Of a stretch of 41,890 nt of DNA, positions 8,372 to 17,100 are shown piece by piece. A program made the position numbers and the translations under genes. The DNA is from Hyphomicrobiales bacterium. Lineage in GTDB: Bacteria > Pseudomonadota > Alphaproteobacteria > Rhizobiales > Rhizobiaceae. The stretch covers positions 314,315-356,204 of the forward strand of contig UEHQ01000002.1 in the NCBI GenBank assembly GCA_900489925.1, in the 5' to 3' direction. Below the pieces are notes generated by a model. The model ran no database searches, was not told the origin of the DNA, and saw only the letters and a program-made list of their open reading frames with translations. Within the stretch, counting starts at the first letter, position 1, and each line of letters begins with the position of its first letter.

Positions 8372-8805
8372 AAGCAACGGGACAGGAAGTCACGATTGTC
8401 ATGATCGAAGACGATGAGGGGCACGCCCGCCTCATCGAAAAGAACGTGCGCCGCGCCGGCGTGAACAACGAGATCGTGCCGTTCACGCTCGGCAAAAGCG
8501 CGCTGGACTACATTCTTGGCCCGAGTCGCGACGGGGTGGTGAGCAAGGAGCGTTACCTTCTCGTGCTTCTCGACCTCAACCTGCCCGACATGTCGGGCCT
8601 CGACATTCTCGCGCAGATCAAGGGCAACGAACATACGCGCCGCCTGCCTGTTGTCGTGCTGACAACGACGGACGACGAGCGCGAGATCCAGAAATGCTAC
8701 GATCTCGGTGCAAACGTGTATATCACGAAGCCAGTCGATTATGATGGATTCGCGACCGCTATCCGAAATCTCGGCCTCTTCTTTTCCGTCATCCAAGTCC
8801 CCTAA
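8368..8805 (+). CDS. Single-domain response regulator (Rcp1-like)
   Basis: A 145-residue receiver domain without output domain. The acidic pair (IEDDEGHARL) near the N-terminus, phospho-acceptor Asp69 (LLDLNLPDMSG), the switch Thr (LTTTDD) and the Lys of ITKPVD are all present. The loop before the acceptor is extended, as in Rcp1/CphB-type regulators partnered with phytochrome-like kinases. It overlaps the kinase stop by four bases and precedes the receiver-HWE kinase by 16 bases, so the three genes form one operon. Lacking an output domain, it probably acts as a phosphate shuttle, a sink, or by protein contact. Confidence 0.92.
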   Translation: MKATGQEVTIVMIEDDEGHARLIEKNVRRAGVNNEIVPFTLGKSALDYILGPSRDGVVSKERYLLVLLDLNLPDMSGLDILAQIKGNEHTRRLPVVVLTTTDDEREIQKCYDLGANVYITKPVDYDGFATAIRNLGLFFSVIQVP

Positions 8806-8821
8806 CGAGTAGCAAAAATCT

Positions 8822-9841
8822 GTGCGCATCCTTTATGTCGATGATGATCCGGCCCTTGCCCGCCTTGCCACGCGGGTCCTTGCGCGCAGTGATTTCGAAG
8901 TCGTTCACGCTCCATCGATCTCGATGGGACTGCACCTGTTTACCAGCGAGGAGTTCGAAGCCGTCGTTCTCGACCACTACTTCGAGAACCAGACGGGCCT
9001 GAACTTCCTGGAAGCGATCTCGGAAAGCGGAAAGCAGACGCCGGTTCTTTATGTGACCGGATCCAGCGACGCGGATGTAGCCATCCGGGCATTGAAGGGC
9101 GGCGCGGCCGACTATGTCGTCAAGACGGCGACCGATGACTTCTTTCCCCTGCTCGTCAGCGCGCTGAACCAAGCGCTGGAAAATGCGCGGCTGCGCAGCG
9201 AGAAGGAAGAGGCCGATCGCCAGCTCGTCGTCGCGAAGGAGCGCGCCGAGCTGTTGCTTGCGGAGATGAACCATCGCATCGCCAACAGCCTTTCGCTCGT
9301 GTCCGCGATGATCCGCATGCAGATGCAGATCGCCAAGACAGACGAAACCAAGACGGCGCTGAACGAGACGCAGAACCGGATCACCGCGATCGCAGGCGTC
9401 CACCGCAGCCTCTACACATCGGAGAATGTCGGCGAGGTCCAGCTCGATGTCTACCTCGGGCCGTTGCTAGCCGAGCTTCAGAGCGCCAACGCGTTCGCGC
9501 GCGGCATCTCGGTACAGTCCGATCTCTGTCAGGTCTCCACGTCGGCGGACAAGGCTGTCGCGCTCGGCATCATCCTGATCGAACTGGTGACGAACGCGAT
9601 GAAATACGCCTATCCGTCCGGAACAGGCGATGTCCGTATCACGCTTCGCACGGAGGGCGATGGTGCGGTTCTCTCGGTGGAAGACGATGGCGTCGGATAC
9701 GACCGAACGAGTGGGCCAAAAGGAACCGGGCTCGGCACGAGGCTGATAAACGCCATGGCGACCACACTCGGCGCCGAATTGACCCTCGGGCATGACGGTC
9801 GATCCTCCGGCACGCACATCGCCATTCGCTGGCAACAATAG
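8822..9841 (+). CDS. Receiver domain fused to HisKA_2/HWE-type histidine kinase
   Basis: A 339-residue soluble protein starting at GTG. Residues 1-120 are a receiver domain with the DDD acidic cluster (YVDDDPAL) and acceptor Asp51 (VVLDHYFENQTG). A coiled linker (about 120-145) leads to a HisKA_2-type dimerisation domain with His151 in AEMNHRIANSLSLV, then an ATPase domain (ELVTNAMKYAYP, EDDGVGYD, GTGLGTRLI). Phosphorylation of the N-terminal receiver by the upstream kinase may control the C-terminal kinase, the reverse of a normal hybrid. In alphaproteobacteria HWE/HisKA_2 kinases often feed the general stress response (PhyR), but PhyR is not in this window and the true target is unknown. 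Confidence 0.9.
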   Translation: MRILYVDDDPALARLATRVLARSDFEVVHAPSISMGLHLFTSEEFEAVVLDHYFENQTGLNFLEAISESGKQTPVLYVTGSSDADVAIRALKGGAADYVVKTATDDFFPLLVSALNQALENARLRSEKEEADRQLVVAKERAELLLAEMNHRIANSLSLVSAMIRMQMQIAKTDETKTALNETQNRITAIAGVHRSLYTSENVGEVQLDVYLGPLLAELQSANAFARGISVQSDLCQVSTSADKAVALGIILIELVTNAMKYAYPSGTGDVRITLRTEGDGAVLSVEDDGVGYDRTSGPKGTGLGTRLINAMATTLGAELTLGHDGRSSGTHIAIRWQQ

Positions 9842-10006
9842 CGCAAGGCACTGCCCCCGCCCGCAGCCCGGGAGGCACCGCGAGCCAGCGTTGCCAACGG
9901 GATACCAAATCATTCCTTGAAAATCGTGCGTGGCCGTTTGCTTCTTTAGCAAGACACGCTAGATTTCGCTGGCTAACTGACGAAATAGCCTGGGAGGAGC
10001 GATTTC

Positions 10007-10378
10007 ATGAGACGGACTTGGCCCGAAGAGTTCAACTCCATCCTGAACGATGCGGAAGAGGTCACGATAGACCTGCCTCCGATCGAGCACGAAGACGGAT
10101 CGCGCAGCGAAGCGATCAGCCGGAAAGCGCTCAAGGTTCGCATTGCGATGGAGGACTACGAACGCATCTGGCCGCTGGCCGAAATGCGTTACAGGCTCGA
10201 TGGAAAGCGACAGGGCAAAGCGATCACGCTGATCACGACCAACCCGCATTATCACCGCTGGCACCCGGCAGATGGCGGCAGTGTCGACAATGTCGCCGAT
10301 AGCGGACGGCACTACACGACCAAATATCTGGTCGTGCATTTCCTGCTCGACGACGTGAGGGAAACGGCGGCGGCCTAA
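10007..10378 (+). CDS. Conserved-looking small cytosolic protein of unknown function
   Basis: A 123-residue protein with a strong GGGAGGAG ribosome-binding site before its ATG. No family is recognised. There is no signal peptide or membrane segment; the N-terminal half is acidic (NDAEEVTIDLPPIEHEDG) and the C-terminal half is rich in His and aromatic residues (TTNPHYHRWHPADGG). It lies 165 bases behind the kinase operon, which is room for its own promoter, and converges on the PLP-enzyme gene 11 bases away. Codon use matches its neighbours, so it is probably a real native gene. Confidence 0.75.
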   Translation: MRRTWPEEFNSILNDAEEVTIDLPPIEHEDGSRSEAISRKALKVRIAMEDYERIWPLAEMRYRLDGKRQGKAITLITTNPHYHRWHPADGGSVDNVADSGRHYTTKYLVVHFLLDDVRETAAA

Positions 10379-10384
10379 GCCGCC
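10369..10384. terminator. Hairpin between convergent genes
   Basis: GGCGGC-CTAA-GCCGCC forms a 6-base-pair GC-only stem whose loop spans the TAA stop of the 10007 gene, just before the stop of the opposing gene. It could end transcription from both sides. There is no T run on the plus strand, so confidence is modest. Confidence 0.45.
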
Positions 10385-10389
10385 TCCCC

Positions 10390-11673
10390 TCATGCAACAT
10401 CCAGCGCCTGGGCGAGATCCGCTATGAGATCGTCCGGGTGCTCGATGCCGATCGACAGGCGGATGGTTGATTCCAACACACCGATGCGCTGGCGCACATC
10501 GGCCGGGACGCCCGAGTGGGTCATTGTGGCCGGATGGCTGGCCAGCGATTCCGTGCCGCCGAGGCTGACGGCGAGCTTGAATATCTGCAGCGCGTTCAAG
10601 AACTTGAAGGACGCCGCCTGACCACCCTTGATATCGAATGAGAATGTCGAGCCGGCACCCGTGCATTGGGCGGCAAAGGTCCGCCCCAGCGGAGATGCCG
10701 GGTCGTGGTAAGGCAGATAGTGGATCGTCTCGACCTTCGGGTGAGCGCGCAGGTAGTCCGCGACGGCCTGGGCGTTGCTGTTTGCCCGCTCCATGCGCAG
10801 TTGCAACGTTTCCAGCGAGCGCCCAAGCATCCAGCAGGAATGCGGATCAAGCTGCGTGCCGATCGCACCGCGCAGCGCCTTGACCTGCTTCATCACGGCC
10901 TTGGCGCCGAGTGCCGCGCCCGCGATCAGGTCCGAGTGGCCTCCGACATATTTCGTCAACGAGTAGAGCGAGATGTCGGCACCATGCTCGATCGGGCGCT
11001 GGAAGACGGGGCCGAGCAGCGTGTTGTCACAGGCGATGATCGGCGTATGGCCCTGCTTCCGGCCGATCGCATCCGCGACGCGGCGGATCATCGCGACGTC
11101 GACGAGGTTGTTGGTCGGATTGGCCGGCGTTTCGATCAGGATCAGCGACACCCGCCCCTTGGCCATCGCCGCCTCCGCCGCTGCCTGCACGGATGCCTCA
11201 CTGACCCCATCGGCAAAGCCGACGGCAGCCACACCCAAATTGGCGAAGGTCTTCGCCAGGAGCGTTTCGGTCCCGCCGTAGAGCGGCTGCGAATGCAGAA
11301 TCGCATCGCCGGGGCGGACAAAGGCGAGCAGCGTCGTGGCGATCGCCGACATGCCTGATGAAAACAGCACGCAGCTTTCCGTCCGCTCGTAAACGGCAAG
11401 ACGGTCTTCGACGATTTCACTGTTGGGATGATTGAAGCGGGAATAGACAAGCCCCGCGCCGGTGCCTGCCGGCGGCTCACGCCGACCCGAGACATAATCG
11501 AAGAAGTCTCGCCCATCCTCGGCGGATTTGAAAACGAAGGTCGATGTCAGAAACACTGGAGGTTTGACCGCACCTTCCGACAGCTCCGGATCGTAGCCGT
11601 AGTTCAGCATCTGTGTTTCGGGATGCAGTGCATGGTTGCCGATGTGCGTTTTGGAGGGATGCGGTGCGGTCAT
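10390..11673 (-). CDS. PLP-dependent Cys/Met metabolism enzyme (cystathionine gamma-synthase / methionine gamma-lyase-like)
   Basis: A 427-residue fold-type I PLP enzyme. PLP lysine is Lys241 in [11 protein letters not shown]; the phosphate-binding FSSGMSAI and the YSRFNHPN motif that contacts the neighbouring subunit's PLP are intact. The equivalent of the methionine gamma-lyase cysteine (YGCT in the Pseudomonas enzyme) is Gly134 here (LYGGT), so lyase activity on methionine cannot be assumed; a cystathionine gamma-synthase or gamma-lyase role is equally open. The ATG at 11671-11673 follows GGAG and is preferred over an upstream in-frame start. It is divergent, across 125 bases, from an Lrp-type regulator, an arrangement like mdeA-mdeR. 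Confidence 0.85.
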   Translation of the reverse strand: MTAPHPSKTHIGNHALHPETQMLNYGYDPELSEGAVKPPVFLTSTFVFKSAEDGRDFFDYVSGRREPPAGTGAGLVYSRFNHPNSEIVEDRLAVYERTESCVLFSSGMSAIATTLLAFVRPGDAILHSQPLYGGTETLLAKTFANLGVAAVGFADGVSEASVQAAAEAAMAKGRVSLILIETPANPTNNLVDVAMIRRVADAIGRKQGHTPIIACDNTLLGPVFQRPIEHGADISLYSLTKYVGGHSDLIAGAALGAKAVMKQVKALRGAIGTQLDPHSCWMLGRSLETLQLRMERANSNAQAVADYLRAHPKVETIHYLPYHDPASPLGRTFAAQCTGAGSTFSFDIKGGQAASFKFLNALQIFKLAVSLGGTESLASHPATMTHSGVPADVRQRIGVLESTIRLSIGIEHPDDLIADLAQALDVA

Positions 11674-11798
11674 GGTCGTCTCCAGCGTTGAGAGATACGT
11701 ATGAGGCCTCAAAATTATATCAGAATGCGAAGGCAGTTCTTGCTATTTGGAGCGCCTGTGCGCTTATCGGAGCAATTTATTGCGGGAAGAGGAAATAG
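11674..11798. promoter_or_regulatory. Divergent promoter region of PLP enzyme and Lrp regulator
   Basis: This 125-base A/T-rich gap must contain both promoters, and is the expected binding region of the Lrp-type protein encoded on its right. A TATATC/TAATTTT-rich patch near 11714-11724 (minus direction) is a candidate -10. No perfect Lrp-type palindrome could be picked out by eye. Confidence 0.45.
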
Positions 11799-12275
11799 AT
11801 GACGCAGAAAATTGCAGACGAAACGGACCGGCGAATCCTGCGGGAACTGGAAGCCGATGCGCGCATCGCGAACAACGAACTGGCCGAACGCGTGGGTCTA
11901 TCCGCCTCCGCCTGTCTTCGTCGGTTGCGCCGTCTGGAGGAGGCCTCGATCATTCAGGGATACACCACGGTCATCGATCCGGCCGTCGATGGCTGGACGA
12001 TGACGGCGCTCGCCTCCATCCGGCTCAGCCGCCAGCACGAGGATGAAATCCGCATGTTCGAGGAGGCCGTGCGCCAGTGGGACGAAGTTCTCGAGTGCCA
12101 TCTCGTCACCGGATCACGCGATTACGTGCTCAAGGTGATGAGCTCCGGCTTGGAGGACTACGAGCGTTTCATCAAGGAGAAGATCGCCCGATTGAAGTGC
12201 GTCGACACGATCGAGACGAGCTTCGTGATGAACACGATCAAGGCTCGAAGGGTTCAGCGGGAGAGCGTGGCTTAG
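11799..12275 (+). CDS. Lrp/AsnC family transcriptional regulator
   Basis: A 158-residue regulator: N-terminal winged helix-turn-helix (about 8-60; DRRILRELEADARIANNELAERV, recognition helix SASACLRRLRRLE) and C-terminal RAM domain (about 70-145; ECHLVTGSRDYVLKV), the ligand and oligomerisation module that binds amino acids. GAAGAGGAA precedes the ATG. Because it is divergent from the PLP enzyme, it most likely controls that gene in response to a sulfur-containing or branched amino acid, as MdeR does for methionine gamma-lyase in Pseudomonas. The exact ligand is inference. Confidence 0.92.
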   Translation: MTQKIADETDRRILRELEADARIANNELAERVGLSASACLRRLRRLEEASIIQGYTTVIDPAVDGWTMTALASIRLSRQHEDEIRMFEEAVRQWDEVLECHLVTGSRDYVLKVMSSGLEDYERFIKEKIARLKCVDTIETSFVMNTIKARRVQRESVA

Positions 12276-12314
12276 ATCAGCGGACCAATGGCCGTTGAGT
12301 GGTGAGGAGGACAG

Positions 12315-13007
12315 ATGAAGGTGGTCGATTTCGAAGTGATCCGGCAACGTGCGGAGGAGCGTAAGGGCGGTGCGGCAGCCCTCCAGGCGATGCTGCCGCC
12401 GCTTGCCGATCACGACAAGCTGCGGGCGACGACGGATGACCGCATCCTTGCGGAAATGACGCGGCGCGTTTTCTATAGCGGCTTCGTGCGGCAAGTGATC
12501 GACAGCAAATGGCCGGGTTTCGAAGACGCGTTTTCCGGTTTCGATCCGGCCTTTCTGAACATAGCGCCCGACGACTACTGGCACGACCTCACCTCCGACA
12601 GCAGGATCATCCGCAACGGCGCGAAGATCATGGCGGTCCGCGCCAATGCCGCCTTTGTTCGGGAACTGGCCAGTGAGGCCGGCAGCGCCGGCATATTTTT
12701 CGCCGAATGGCCGGCCAACAACCATACCGGGCTTCTCGAACTGCTGAGCAAGCGCGGCAGCAGGCTCGGCGGCCTAGCGGGCCAGTACTTCCTGCGCGCG
12801 ATCGGGCGCGACTGCTTCATCCTGACAGGCGATGTGCTTGCCTGCCTCAGAGACGCCGGCGCTGCGCTGTCGAAAACCGGCACGGCCAAGAAGGATCTTC
12901 AGCTTGCACAACAGGTTTTCGCCGAGTGGTCGGCTCAATCGGGATTGTCGCTGAACCACCTTTCTAGAATTGCCGCCTATTCCATCGACGCGCCTGGGCA
13001 CCCCTGA
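12315..13007 (+). CDS. DNA-3-methyladenine glycosylase I-like HhH protein
   Basis: A 230-residue protein that matches the TAG (DNA-3-methyladenine glycosylase I) family through the middle: WPGFEDAFSGFDP, then RIIRNGAKIMAVRANA, the helix-hairpin-helix region and an LRAIGRDCFIL segment. TAG enzymes excise 3-methyladenine from alkylated DNA. It is a divergent member: the N-terminal Cys/His and C-terminal His/Cys that bind zinc in E. coli Tag are absent, as is the RCxW start. GAGGAGG lies just before the ATG. It follows the Lrp gene by 39 bases and could be co-transcribed. Substrate preference is not predictable. Confidence 0.75.
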   Translation: MKVVDFEVIRQRAEERKGGAAALQAMLPPLADHDKLRATTDDRILAEMTRRVFYSGFVRQVIDSKWPGFEDAFSGFDPAFLNIAPDDYWHDLTSDSRIIRNGAKIMAVRANAAFVRELASEAGSAGIFFAEWPANNHTGLLELLSKRGSRLGGLAGQYFLRAIGRDCFILTGDVLACLRDAGAALSKTGTAKKDLQLAQQVFAEWSAQSGLSLNHLSRIAAYSIDAPGHP

Positions 13008-13085
13008 GGTCTTTTTTGCATCGCGTCTGGTTCCACAGCGCTCCGATGCCTAGGTGTGAGAGAAATGGATCAGGAGAACGAGACC

Positions 13086-13787
13086 ATGACAGACTTTCCC
13101 TACAGCACGGCGCTCATCGTCGGCGCCGGTTCTGGCGTCAGCGCTTCGTTGGCGCGTCTGCTTGCAGCGCGCGGTGTGAAGGTGGCCCTGGCGGCGCGCA
13201 ATATCGACAAACTGGCGGCATTGGCGGCTGAAACGGGCGCGAAAACCTTTGCGACCGACGCGGCGCAACCGGGCTCCGTGGCGGCCCTCTTCGAGGAGGT
13301 GACTGAGGAGATCGGCGAGCCTGATCTCGTCGTCTACAATGCCAGCGGTCGGGTGCGCGGCCCCTTGACGGAACTCGATCCGAACGAGGTCGAACAGGCG
13401 CTCGCCGTCGGCGCTTTCGGCGGTTTCCTGGTGAGCCAGCAGGCGGCGAAACGCATGGTCCCACGCGGTCGAGGCGCCATCCTGTTTACCGGGGCGACGG
13501 CCAGCATCAAGGGTTTCGCTCAATCGGCGCCGTTTGCGATGGGCAAATTCGCGCTTCGCGGTCTGGCGCAGAGTGCTGCGCGTGAACTCGGCCCCAAGGG
13601 CATCCATGTCGCGCACTTCATCATCGACGGAGCAATCCGCTCGAAGACGCGGCCGGAAAGCCCCGACAAGCCGGACGCAATGCTCGATCCCGATGCGATC
13701 GCACAGAGCTATGTGGATGTCCTGCTGCAGCACCGGAGCGCGCGGTCGCAGGAAATCGAGTTACGACCCTGGACTGAAAGCTTCTGA
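13086..13787 (+). CDS. SDR family protein with Phe in place of the catalytic Tyr
   Basis: A 233-residue Rossmann-fold protein. The nucleotide-binding turn is VGAGSGVSASLARLL (a variant of TGxxxGxG), NAS stands for the usual NNAG, and the Ser-like region is FTGATAS. Where the catalytic YxxxK should be, it reads F150-AMG-K154, so the Tyr is replaced by Phe while Lys is kept. The tail ARELGPKGIHVAHFIIDGAI is typical of an SDR subgroup in which this change recurs. It may be a non-catalytic NAD(P)-binding protein or use another proton donor. The start at 13086 follows CAGGAG; an earlier in-frame start lacks a good site. Confidence 0.85.
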   Translation: MTDFPYSTALIVGAGSGVSASLARLLAARGVKVALAARNIDKLAALAAETGAKTFATDAAQPGSVAALFEEVTEEIGEPDLVVYNASGRVRGPLTELDPNEVEQALAVGAFGGFLVSQQAAKRMVPRGRGAILFTGATASIKGFAQSAPFAMGKFALRGLAQSAARELGPKGIHVAHFIIDGAIRSKTRPESPDKPDAMLDPDAIAQSYVDVLLQHRSARSQEIELRPWTESF

Positions 13788-14130
13788 TAGATGCTCCGCT
13801 GGTCTTGCGCGCCTGGATTGTGTGCGCAATCCCAACACCCGATTTCCGTCCGAAAATCGGCTCAAACTCACCAGAAGTTAAAGAAATCTCACGCCGGTTA
13901 ACGGGTTGTTTACCACGTTTCGTGAAAGGTGCCGATTGAGCATTGGCGACCTGCGTTCATTTTTTCAAGTCTCGCGTTTTGTGCATGTCGCTACTCCGTA
14001 CAGGTTGAGGAAAGCCTAATTGATTATTTCCTCATGGACGGGGCTCTCTGGTCCGCAGTGATGCGGGCGCTGACGGAAAAGCCAATGATCGACCCTGACG
14101 AGGGTTCGGACAGACGAAGCGAGCAAGAAG
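13788..14130 (+). promoter_or_regulatory. 343-base spacer before podJ with hairpin and CtrA-like site
   Basis: No gene is credible here. A 7-base-pair stem CCGATTT-N8-AAATCGG (13839-13860) lies some 50 bases behind the SDR gene and may end its transcript. At 13898-13913 the sequence TTAA-N7-TTTAC differs by one base from the CtrA consensus TTAA-N7-TTAAC. The remaining 200 bases up to podJ probably form its promoter and leader; a short open frame from about 13929 overlaps podJ in another frame and is not believed. Confidence 0.5.
13898..13913 (+). promoter_or_regulatory. Candidate CtrA binding site upstream of podJ
   Basis: TTAACGGGTTGTTTAC fits the cell-cycle regulator CtrA's TTAA-N7-TTAAC with one mismatch in the second half-site. 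podJ is cell-cycle controlled in Caulobacter, which makes the site plausible, but the motif is short and A/T-rich matches arise by chance. Confidence 0.4.
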
Positions 14131-17100
14131 ATGAACGGATCGCGATCAAATTCCCCACGGCATTCCGACAGGGCGTCGCTCGATGCACTGAACCGCACGA
14201 TTGAAGGACTTGAGGCGAGGATCGAAGGATTGATCGGTAGCGGCGTCCGCGATCAGCGGCCACGCGCACCGTCCCCGGTCGCCGAACGCGAAACCTACCC
14301 TGACACCTACGGGCAGCGTGCCCCCTTGGCCGCGGCCGCGGCGCGACCCGATCCGCTTGCCGAGATCCGTCAGCGTCAGCGTACGATCGAGGCCAGCCGC
14401 GAACGCCCGGTTCTTCGCGAACCGGCACCCTATGCCCGCGAGCACGCACCCTACCAGGAGCCTGCAAGACCGGTTGCACCCGCGCCGCAGCGTCCGGCAC
14501 CGGCAATGCAGCAGCCGGCAGCACCCGCGAGCCGCGCCTCCGAAGACACCATGACCGAGATCGCGCAGGCACTCGTCAATCTGCGCCAGGATCTCAAGCG
14601 TGACATCTCCGAGGGTGTTACCCGCGAAATGAACGCGTTGCGCAACGAGCTACGCGAGATCAAGACAAGCGCCGCCGACGGGCATTTCGTCGAAGACATC
14701 CGCGCCGACATGGGTCGTCTCGCGGAAAGCATCAATGTTCTTGCAGGCCGCTCCAGCACCACCGAAACGCAGGAACTGCGTGGCGAATTCGAAGAGCTAC
14801 GGTCGCTGATGGACGGACTGGCGCGCGAAGACTCGCTGCGCCACATGGAAAACCGCTGGGACGGCTTCGAAAACCAGCTCCATACCCTCGACACCTCGAG
14901 CCTGCAGGAAGAGCTAGTCTCGCTTGCCTACCGTCTCGACGATATCAAGCGTCACATCGGCGGCATGGGCGAGAGCCCGGCCGTGCGCGCACTGGAAGAC
15001 AAGCTGATCTCCATCGCGACTGTGATGGAACAGTTCGGCAGCATGATCCAGCCGCATGATCGCGTGATGTCCGAGCAGTTCGCAGCTGTCGACACCCGAC
15101 TTGACGAAATCAGCCGGGCGATCGCCGCCTCCGGCCGCGCCGCCAACACTGGCGATCCGGCCCTGATCCACCGCCTCGAAGGGCGCCTGAACGGACTGGC
15201 CGATCAGATCGAGCTGATGGGTCAAAGCGTGGCGAGCCGCGCCGCACCGACCGAGCACCTCGCCGACCGGCTCGAGGCGCTGACGATGCGCGTCGAGGAA
15301 CTCGCCAACGCCGAAGCGACTTCTCGCCTCGACGAACGGCTGCAGCACCTTTCCCTGCTCCTCGAGCAGAGCCAGAGAGCTGCCCCGCAGCCGGAGCTGA
15401 CCGGTGCGCTTGCCGACATCTCCCGCAAGATCGACGCGCTTGAGACAGGCTCGGTCAACGATGCGCTTGCGCAACGGCTGGACTATCTGGCCCGCCGGAT
15501 CGACGAAATGGAGTTCCAGCCGCTGCAGCCGGTGGCGGCGCCCATCGACGACGGCGCGTTCCGCCGGATCGAAGGCCGCCTCAGCGACATCGCCGCGCGC
15601 CTTGAAGAGAGCACCGCGGCGCCTGCCACCGATACCGCTGCTCTGCGCAATCTCGAAGACCAGATCGCTCACCTCTCCTCGCTGATGAGCGAGCCGCGCC
15701 CGAGCGCCGAGATGCCTGCCGATCTGGATCGCCGCATGGGTGCCATCGAAGACTACATGGCGACCAACGACGAATACATCATCGAGGCGGCCCGCCAGGC
15801 GGCGGAGACGGTCGTTCAGGCCTATGCGCGCAATGGCAGCGTAGCCGGCAGCTCGGCTGGCGTCGACATCTCCGCGCTCAATGCGCTGGCCGATGATCTG
15901 CGTCATCTCGAAGATCTCAGCCGCAGCAGCGAAGAGCGCACGCACAAGACGTTTCAGGCTCTGCACGAAACGTTGGTTCAGATCGCCGATCGGCTCGACG
16001 ACATGGAGAGCGGTGCCGCACGGCATGCTCCGAGAATGCCGGTCGCCGATGTCGACTTCAACGTCGATCCCTATTCGCTGGTGCCGGCGGGCACTGAGGA
16101 GGCAGAAAAGCCGGCCGTGTTCGGAACTCGCGGCACGGTGCAGCAGCCCACCCGTACGGAGGCTGCCGCTGCGCCGGTCATGACGGCCACCGAGACAAGT
16201 GCGATCGCAATCGAAGCAGCAACGAAGCCCGCGACTGCGGCGCCTGCACCGGCGTCCAAGGGTAGCCTGCTCGCAAGCCTCGGCAAGCGTCTCATTCCCG
16301 CGAAGAAGGCCAAGGCGAGCGAGCGGACCGTTATCGATCCGGCCCCTTCGATCGATCCCATCGACGTGATGCCACCTGAAGCTGCCAACGAGCCGCTGGA
16401 GCCAGGCTCCGGCGCGCCCGACGTGAAGAAGATCCTGGAGCGCGTTCGCGCCAGCCAGAACGCGGCGCGGACGAGCTCGAAGCCGGTCAGCGACAACGAA
16501 CGTGCGGACTACATCGCCGCCGCGCGCCGGGCCGCCCAGGCCGCGGCAATGGAAGTGGATTCGGATTCGAAAGCCGGCGTAGCGAAGAGTGGCAAGAAGT
16601 CTGCGCAAGCCGATGCTGGCAAGGGAGGCGCCTTTGCACGCTTCCGTCGCCCGATCCTCCTGGCTGTCGGCGCCGTTCTGCTCGCCATCATGGCATTCCC
16701 GCTTGCCCGCACCCTGACGCATGGCGAGCCGACCCCGTCGGTCGAAGTCGCGACAGTGACCGACGCCGGCAACAGCGCGCTTCCCGCCGACAGCGAAACC
16801 GCGCCGGACCAGAGCCAGGCTGCAGCACCGACAGCTCCTTCTGCTGAGCCCGCTGCCGCACCGCAGGCGCCGGTTGCCGCAACCGAGCCGGCACCAGCAC
16901 CGGCAACCCCGGACCATCTGACCGAAGCCGCGCCGTTGAACGGCGATGGTCCGACCGCCCTTGCGCCGTCCGGTGCGCCGCAGGATGCGTCGGCCTTCGT
17001 GCCGGCCGACGCCGCGCCAAAGGCCGCTGCGCTGGAGGCCTCGGCACCGACGATCGCTGTGCCCGACACCGTCCAGCCGAAGTCGCTCGCGGATGCCGCA

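Noticed and set aside
14914..16917. 667-codon minus-strand frame opposite podJ
   Set aside because: Antisense of a repetitive coiled-coil and Ala/Pro-rich gene; rich in Arg, Cys and His and without any recognisable motif.
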